64,000 bases of DNA from Gentiana macrophylla. Lineage: Eukaryota > Streptophyta > Magnoliopsida > Gentianales > Gentianaceae. The stretch is taken from NCBI GenBank assembly GCA_026214975.1, contig CM047805.1:65449383-65513382 (forward strand). The letters are read 5' to 3'. Under the pieces are notes generated by a model. That model saw only the letters and a list, made by a program, of their open reading frames with translations. It had not been told where the DNA came from and made no database searches. Position 1 is the stretch's first letter. Each line of letters opens with the position of its first letter. Positions 59,882 through 64,000 of the stretch are shown here, piece after piece. Both the position numbers and the translations under genes were made by a program.

Positions 59882-60480
59882 CGTAAACTCAGGCTTTACA
59901 AACAACAATCCCAAACCACAATCCAATTCAAAACCACCCGTTTATCGTCCAAACGGGATTTCCCAAACAATTCAACACCAAACCAACATCAAAACCACAA
60001 TGCAATCCATCCATTATCATCCATTACCATCCCAGATCACCAACAAAGGAAGAAAGATAACCAAAACAAGAAGAAAAAAACAATTAAGGTAAATTTCATG
60101 TAAAAGAGTCGACTCGAAGATCGAACTCAAAAAAAAAAAGTGCAATAATCTAAGAAAAGCTTATAGAATCTTACCAAGTACGTTGAAGGGATGATGATGA
60201 TGATGACTAGAAGTCCTAACAGTGAACAATCGAACCCAAAAATCAGATTTTTCTTCAAAGAAACCGCACTAGCTAGGTCACTGAATCGAAATAACGGTTG
60301 TTTGTTGGAGGATTTGGTTTGAAGAATCCAAGAGAGGGGTTTGAGAGGTGATTTTGGAGCTTTGAATCGCTCAATTTGGTTTAGAAACAAAGAAATTAGG
60401 GCAAAAGGGGTCGAAAAGTCGGGTTTGCTATTTGAAATTTCTGATGCGAATAAAAATTGGGAAGCAAGGGTATTTATAGT
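59882..60480 (-). promoter_or_regulatory. Leader and TATA box upstream of the G ORF
   Basis: On the minus strand a TATA box (CTATAAATA, 60479-60471) is followed by about 590 bp of leader before ATG 59881, with no other large ORF. Directly upstream is a dyad array (60490-60724). The pairing of array and TATA copies the U3 plan of the Tat-like LTRs, so an internal promoter for the ORF is plausible (inference). Confidence 0.5.
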
Positions 60481-60489
60481 TGCAGGTCC

Positions 60490-60724
60490 GAACGGGCGTC
60501 CAGGAAACTGGACGAGCGTTCAGCTGGAGGACTAATGAACTGGACGGGCATCCACTGGGGATCCTATGAACTGGACGGGCGTCTGGGTGAACAGACGTGC
60601 GTCCAGGTTTTCAAATTGAGTACAGAGTTGGAGGGAATTTCGCAGACGGGCGTTCAAGCAATTTGGACGCTCGTTCAGTATTTTCAAAGGATGGACGGGC
60701 GTTTAAGTAAGCAGACGCGTGTCC
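60490..60724 (-). promoter_or_regulatory. Phased dyad array inside element G
   Basis: Nine units start at 60490, 60510, 60542, 60573, 60593, 60644, 60665, 60693 and 60713. Four pairs have gaps of 20, 20, 21 and 20 bp. On the + strand the units read (G/A)GACG-GG-CGTC(C/T) and variants. In relation to the neighbouring TATA box the strand of the motif is opposite to that in the LTR arrays. Confidence 0.72.
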
Positions 60725-60837
60725 AAGACAAAATTCGAGCAAAGACATAAAATTTTCATTAATTCCAATTTTAACCTTTTATTTCATCATAAAACAAATA
60801 CAAAAACTCAAAAATGAATAAAAACAAAAAGAAAATA

Positions 60838-60890
60838 GTGGGTTGCCTCCCACCGAGCGCTTTTGTTTAACGTTGCTTGCTCGACGAAAA
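60838..60890 (-). repeat. GTCGAGC...GGGAGGCAACC module, copy 1
   Basis: On the minus strand it runs GTCGAGCAAGCAACG ... GGTGGGAGGCAACC over about 50 bp. Similar blocks are familiar downstream of the main coding region in Tat/Athila elements. A second, diverged copy lies at 61414-61458. Confidence 0.65.
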
Positions 60891-61090
60891 CCCTAATGAA
60901 GCTAGTCCTCATAAATCTCCGCCCAATCCACAATCCGGATCAGACGACGGAGCATATCAATCGTGGGAGGAAAATTGTACTCATCCTATAAAGCACAGTC
61001 CTCTCCAGCGAGATCCACTCCTCTGAAGTGTTCAGCACGCAGCACAAGCATCAAGTCAGTCAGCATCGGGTCATTAAGGATTGTGTACGG

Positions 61091-61309
61091 TCATCCTAAA
61101 ACTCGCTGCAGGTCCTCTGCACTAAACTCTCCACCTCCCATAGCTTGGGGTACAATGATAACATAGGTAACGGTCCTGATGCGGGTGCTAATGTCATAAT
61201 CTACATCCAGAATGATCGTCCCTCCAGGTCCGTCATCTAAAGTGATAAGTGGAATCCTACTAATGTATGGGAACTCGTGCGGCAGAACTCCGTAATCCAT
61301 TAAAAACAA
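61091..61309 (-). pseudogene. Small ORF of G, unknown
   Basis: 72 codons open from an ATG; no domain recognised. It sits between the two GGGAGGCAACC-type modules. It may be chance or a remnant. Confidence 0.3.
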
Positions 61310-61413
61310 AGCTAAACTGAGGCATATTCAAACAAAAACCTAATTAGGCTTAAAATAAATGAATCAAAGAAAAGAACAAAAACGAAAGTAACTAAAATAG
61401 AAAAGGATATCTA

Positions 61414-61458
61414 GGATGCCTCCTAGTGGTGCTTTGGTTTATGTCGTTAGCTCGACAA
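61414..61458 (-). repeat. GTCGAGC...GGAGGCATCC module, copy 2
   Basis: On the minus strand it runs GTCGAGCTAACGACA ... CTAGGAGGCATCC. It aligns with copy 1 along its length with several differences and lies just downstream of the stop of the 61468-61820 frame. Confidence 0.65.
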
Positions 61459-61467
61459 TCTCTCAAT

Positions 61468-61820
61468 TCAGCCTGGATCAGGCCACTTAACCTTTCTCCC
61501 AGCCACTACATCGTGTAAGCTATGATCAGTAGTGTGGCTGCAAAAACAGCATCTAACACATGGGGTCAAGTTTCTGATCGCTTTCCAAATGCTTTTAATC
61601 CTCCCCATCGTAGACTTCATCTTTCTCTGTCTTTTCATCAACTGTCGCTCCCTTTCAAGCTCTTCCATATCCCAACTACCAGCCAGAACTTCCTCTACTG
61701 GACCACTGCCGTCATCCTCAGAAAACAAATCGGGCAAAAACTCGTCAAACTCATTGACTTCAGGAGTACCACACCCGAGGATGTCGAGGAAGTGAACAAT
61801 CAAAGGCTTCTCTTTGGTTT
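61468..61820 (-). pseudogene. Open frame of G cut by the D insertion
   Basis: Open from the D LTR boundary with no start codon, so the 5' part lies beyond D. The N-terminal half is acidic (EFDEFLPDLFSEDDG). It is followed by a basic helical segment and a Cys-rich patch (CVRCCFCSH), ending KVKWPDPG. I do not recognise it. Its place before the first module suggests it is the end of a longer upstream ORF. Confidence 0.4.
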
Positions 61821-63240
61821 TGTTAGGAACATTTTATTATGTTTTGATGATGGCCATACTAGCTGTTATAGCAAGCCTGAAATAAGTTAGAACTCTCTGT
61901 ATAAGTCTTTACTTAGAGTCTGACATGTTGTATAAGTTGAGTCAGACAAGTATTGTACTAGTTGGTAGGACGGCAAAGCAAAAACAGATATTCGGCAAAG
62001 TGAAGCCAGCAAAGCACCAGCAGAGAAGTATGAAGACATTATGGTCTGACCTATAACCAAGGAAGTCTGTGATGACCTTGGATAAGTCTAAGTTATGTTT
62101 TGAGTGATGAAACTCAATGTTCAAATATGGTGTACACTGGTCTCACCCAAATCAAGGATCAGTGAAGTACGAAGACTCTCCAAAAACTAGAACAAAGAAG
62201 GAAAGCATTGAATCAATTTGAGTAAACTGACTTTTGCAAAGAGAAAACAAAACAGCAAAGAAAGAAATAACGGCTAAGTCAGAAGGCTCACTCGACCGTT
62301 CTAAAAACGGCGAATAGACATTTACAAGATCAAATTTGATATACAATGAAGATTCAGAAGATCATGCATTAAATGCACAAATCATTAAAGGATCAATCAA
62401 GGACGGATTTTCTGCTATACGTTTGAAGAAAGAATCCGATCACAGAAATCAAGGAGAATACAATTAAGGGGGAATCAAGAATAAAATCAAGGGTTATTCC
62501 CTCATTAATATAGCCAACGGACAGAATTTCAAAAACCGAGGTTATTCAAGGCTATAAATAGAAGGCATTGACAGGAAAAGAAATAACGATCAAGAAAGAA
62601 AAATCAAGCAGAAACTCTGTCAATTTGAAAACCCTTCTCTCTGAACTTACAAAGACATATCTAGTGATCAACTCAAGTATCAGAACTACAAAGTCATACT
62701 CAGAATTGAGATTGATCAAGCAAGTGTGTGAATCACATTCACATCAAATCAAGCAAGCTGAATCGAATCAGAGGCAACTGAGAAGGAGTTGAATCTGTGA
62801 TATTTGTTGAAGGATCTTAATCTTAAGGAACAACAAAAGGAAGATGAATCATCAAGTCATTGCGAGTCAAGGAGTGATAGTCTTGTAGATTGTGAAGCTT
62901 GGGAAGCCAAGGACAATCATACTATTGTATCTGTGTAAACAATAGTGAATTCCTCCAATCATCACAGGAGAAGAGTGGATTAAGGTATTACACCACCCTG
63001 AACCACTATAAGCCTTGTGTCAATTTAAATTCTGCAATTTACTTTACAGCATTTATTTAATTAGCCTACATCATAACTTATATCTGTGACTGTCTACACT
63101 GATTTGAAAACAACATAGTAAGAAGGGACTTATCCGCTGCCTAAAAGCTTTTAAATAGAAGAAAAGTTTTTGAAACTCCACTATAGTCATTCACCCCCTC
63201 CCCCCTCTGACTATAGTTTCACCCTTCTCTGGGACCAACA
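61821..63240 (+). mobile_element. 5' LTR of element D
   Basis: 1420 bp. A TATA box (CTATAAATA) lies at 62552-62560 and a C-rich run at 63192-63206. Its last ~450 bp recur, in the same + orientation, at 11094-11540 inside element C. Confidence 0.9.
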
Positions 63241-63242
63241 AT

Positions 63243-63254
63243 TGGTATCGGAGC
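63243..63254 (+). other. Primer binding site of element D
   Basis: TGGTATCGGAGC, two bases after the LTR end; Met-tRNA type with one base differing from the usual Copia form. Confidence 0.88.
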
Positions 63255-63377
63255 AGTGTTCCTAGTATCGTAACACATTGAGATCTAATTTACAGTAACA
63301 AGGAGATCACATATTTTCAAAGCGGTTTTCAAACTGAAGTTTTCCATTCTTTGTCATTTATATATTCAATTATACTG

Positions 63378-64000
63378 ATGGATTCCTCAAACTTCTTGTC
63401 AAAAGTACCTGTTTTTAATGTTAACAATTTTGATGAATATAAAATAAGAATGCTGTCTCATCTTGCAGCAACTCATGAAGAGATGCTGGATGTAATCAAT
63501 GATGGACCGATCACAATCACTACGGTGGTAGGCACAGGAGCAGATCAAGGAAAGGAAATTGACAAACCTAAAAAGGATTGGACCAAGGATGACAGGAGAA
63601 GAGAAAATCTGGACTTTGTTGCAAAAGACATGATCTTGAAGACCCTAGACAGCAACATGTTCATGAGAATTAAAGACTGCAAAACAGCAAAGGAGATGTG
63701 GGACAAGCTATCATTGATAAATGAAGGATCTCAAGCGATTAAAGAAAACAAATTATCATTTGCAAAGCGAAGTTTGAGAACTTTAAAATGAAGGTTGGTG
63801 AATCCATTGATCAAATGGACAAATGATTCTCAAGCATCATCGATGAATTACAACGACTTGGACACATATATCCCCAAAAGAAGTATGCTTGAAAATCTTG
63901 AGAGGACTACGAAAGATGGAAGATCATAACATCGATGAATCGGAGGAACAACAAATCTTGCAAGCACCGACACTCGACAACCGATGTCCCGATTAAAAGC
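63378..64000 (+). pseudogene. Gag of element D, truncated by stops and by the window end
   Basis: I chose ATG 63378 (MDSSNFLSKVPVF), since the upstream in-frame ATG at 63351 adds only a short hydrophobic stretch. The Copia/Sirevirus gag domain is visible: FDEYKIRMLSHLAA, DVINDGPITI, DWTKDDRRRENLDFVAKDMIL, CKTAKEMWDKLSLINEGS. A stop at 63789 is followed by the normal continuation in another frame (MKVGESIDQMDK and IIDELQRLGH), then more stops. It is therefore a damaged gag; the rest lies outside. Confidence 0.9.

Larger units (their letters stand above)
46237..61820 (-). mobile_element. Element G, Tat/Athila-like LTR element, 5' part missing, carrying nested B
   Basis: Minus-strand order as far as visible: small ORF regions (61820-61091), each followed by a GGGAGGCAACC-type module, then a promoter-like block (60724-60471), a large ORF (59881-58813 continued at 49836-49390), two polypurine tracts and the 3' LTR (47851-46237). 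B (49842-58807) is inserted in the ORF. At the right the sequence passes into D's LTR at 61821. Any gag-pol and the 5' LTR are not in the window. It is inserted in the 3' LTR of E. Confidence 0.82.
61821..64000 (+). mobile_element. Element D, Sirevirus-type Copia element, runs off the window
   Basis: LTR (61821-63240), primer site (63243-63254) and start of gag. The LTR starts TGTTAGGAAC and ends TCTGGGACCAACA. The C-rich run near the LTR end, the spacing before TGGTATCGGAGC and the gag sequence all fit Sireviruses. It is inserted in G; the left flank is GGTTT. Confidence 0.9.

Noticed and set aside
60490..60724. CRISPR-like look of the regularly spaced repeats
   Set aside because: Units are only 10-12 bp with ~8-10 bp between them, the units vary, and everything around is plant retrotransposon sequence.
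61522..61890. 122-codon + strand frame spanning the D boundary
   Set aside because: It crosses the junction of two elements and is antisense to the G frame, so it cannot be an original gene.

Overview
The window looks like plant nuclear heterochromatin. It is AT-rich and filled with LTR retrotransposons and one LINE fragment. I see no host gene, tRNA, rRNA or CRISPR. The evidence for a flowering plant is the mix of families: a chromovirus with an integrase-linked chromodomain, Sirevirus-type and other Copia elements, Tat/Athila-type elements with a tRNA-Asp primer site, and large non-coding LTR elements (LARDs) with Met-tRNA primer sites. The species cannot be told from the sequence. Every coding region found is broken, truncated or of transposon origin.

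Left half (1-26400). Two copies of one non-coding LTR family, called A here, dominate on the + strand. A1 occupies 1-6895 and ends in its 3' LTR. A2 occupies 6896-26400. The A2 5' LTR is split by a solo LTR (6964-8541, target duplication ATCCG) and by element C (8628-16200, target duplication GTATG). C is a reverse-strand Sirevirus-like element with no gag-pol but a large unfamiliar ORF. C itself carries a solo LTR (9184-10720, target duplication ATTGC). The A2 interior holds a reverse-strand L1-type LINE fragment (19199-23305), and that fragment is split by a chromovirus-type solo LTR (19271-21220, target duplication TACGA).

Middle (26401-39552). A reverse-strand Ty3/gypsy chromovirus (26401-35053) keeps recognisable gag, protease, RT, RNase H, integrase and chromodomain, all with lesions. 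An unassigned stretch follows (35054-36257). Next is a decayed + strand Copia element, F (36258-39552), cut in the middle of its RT.

Right half (39553-64000). This is a nest: F is interrupted by LARD E (tRNA-Asp primer site, 39553-46236). E is interrupted by the reverse-strand Tat/Athila-like element G (46237-61820). G is interrupted by the reverse-strand LARD B (49842-58807, target duplication GTACC), which splits G's large ORF exactly and in frame. A + strand Sirevirus, D (LTR 61821-63240, start of gag), also sits in G and runs off the window.

The best candidate for something undescribed is a recurring architecture, not a gene. Unrelated LTR families here carry arrays of short GC-rich dyads spaced about 18-23 bp apart. 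The dyad sequence differs between families: GACG-NN-CGTC, TCGGTCGACCGA, CCGTACGG, GAGCTCGCTGG. In the Tat-like LTRs the array lies just upstream of a TATA box. A further copy, array plus TATA, sits inside G immediately upstream of its ORF.
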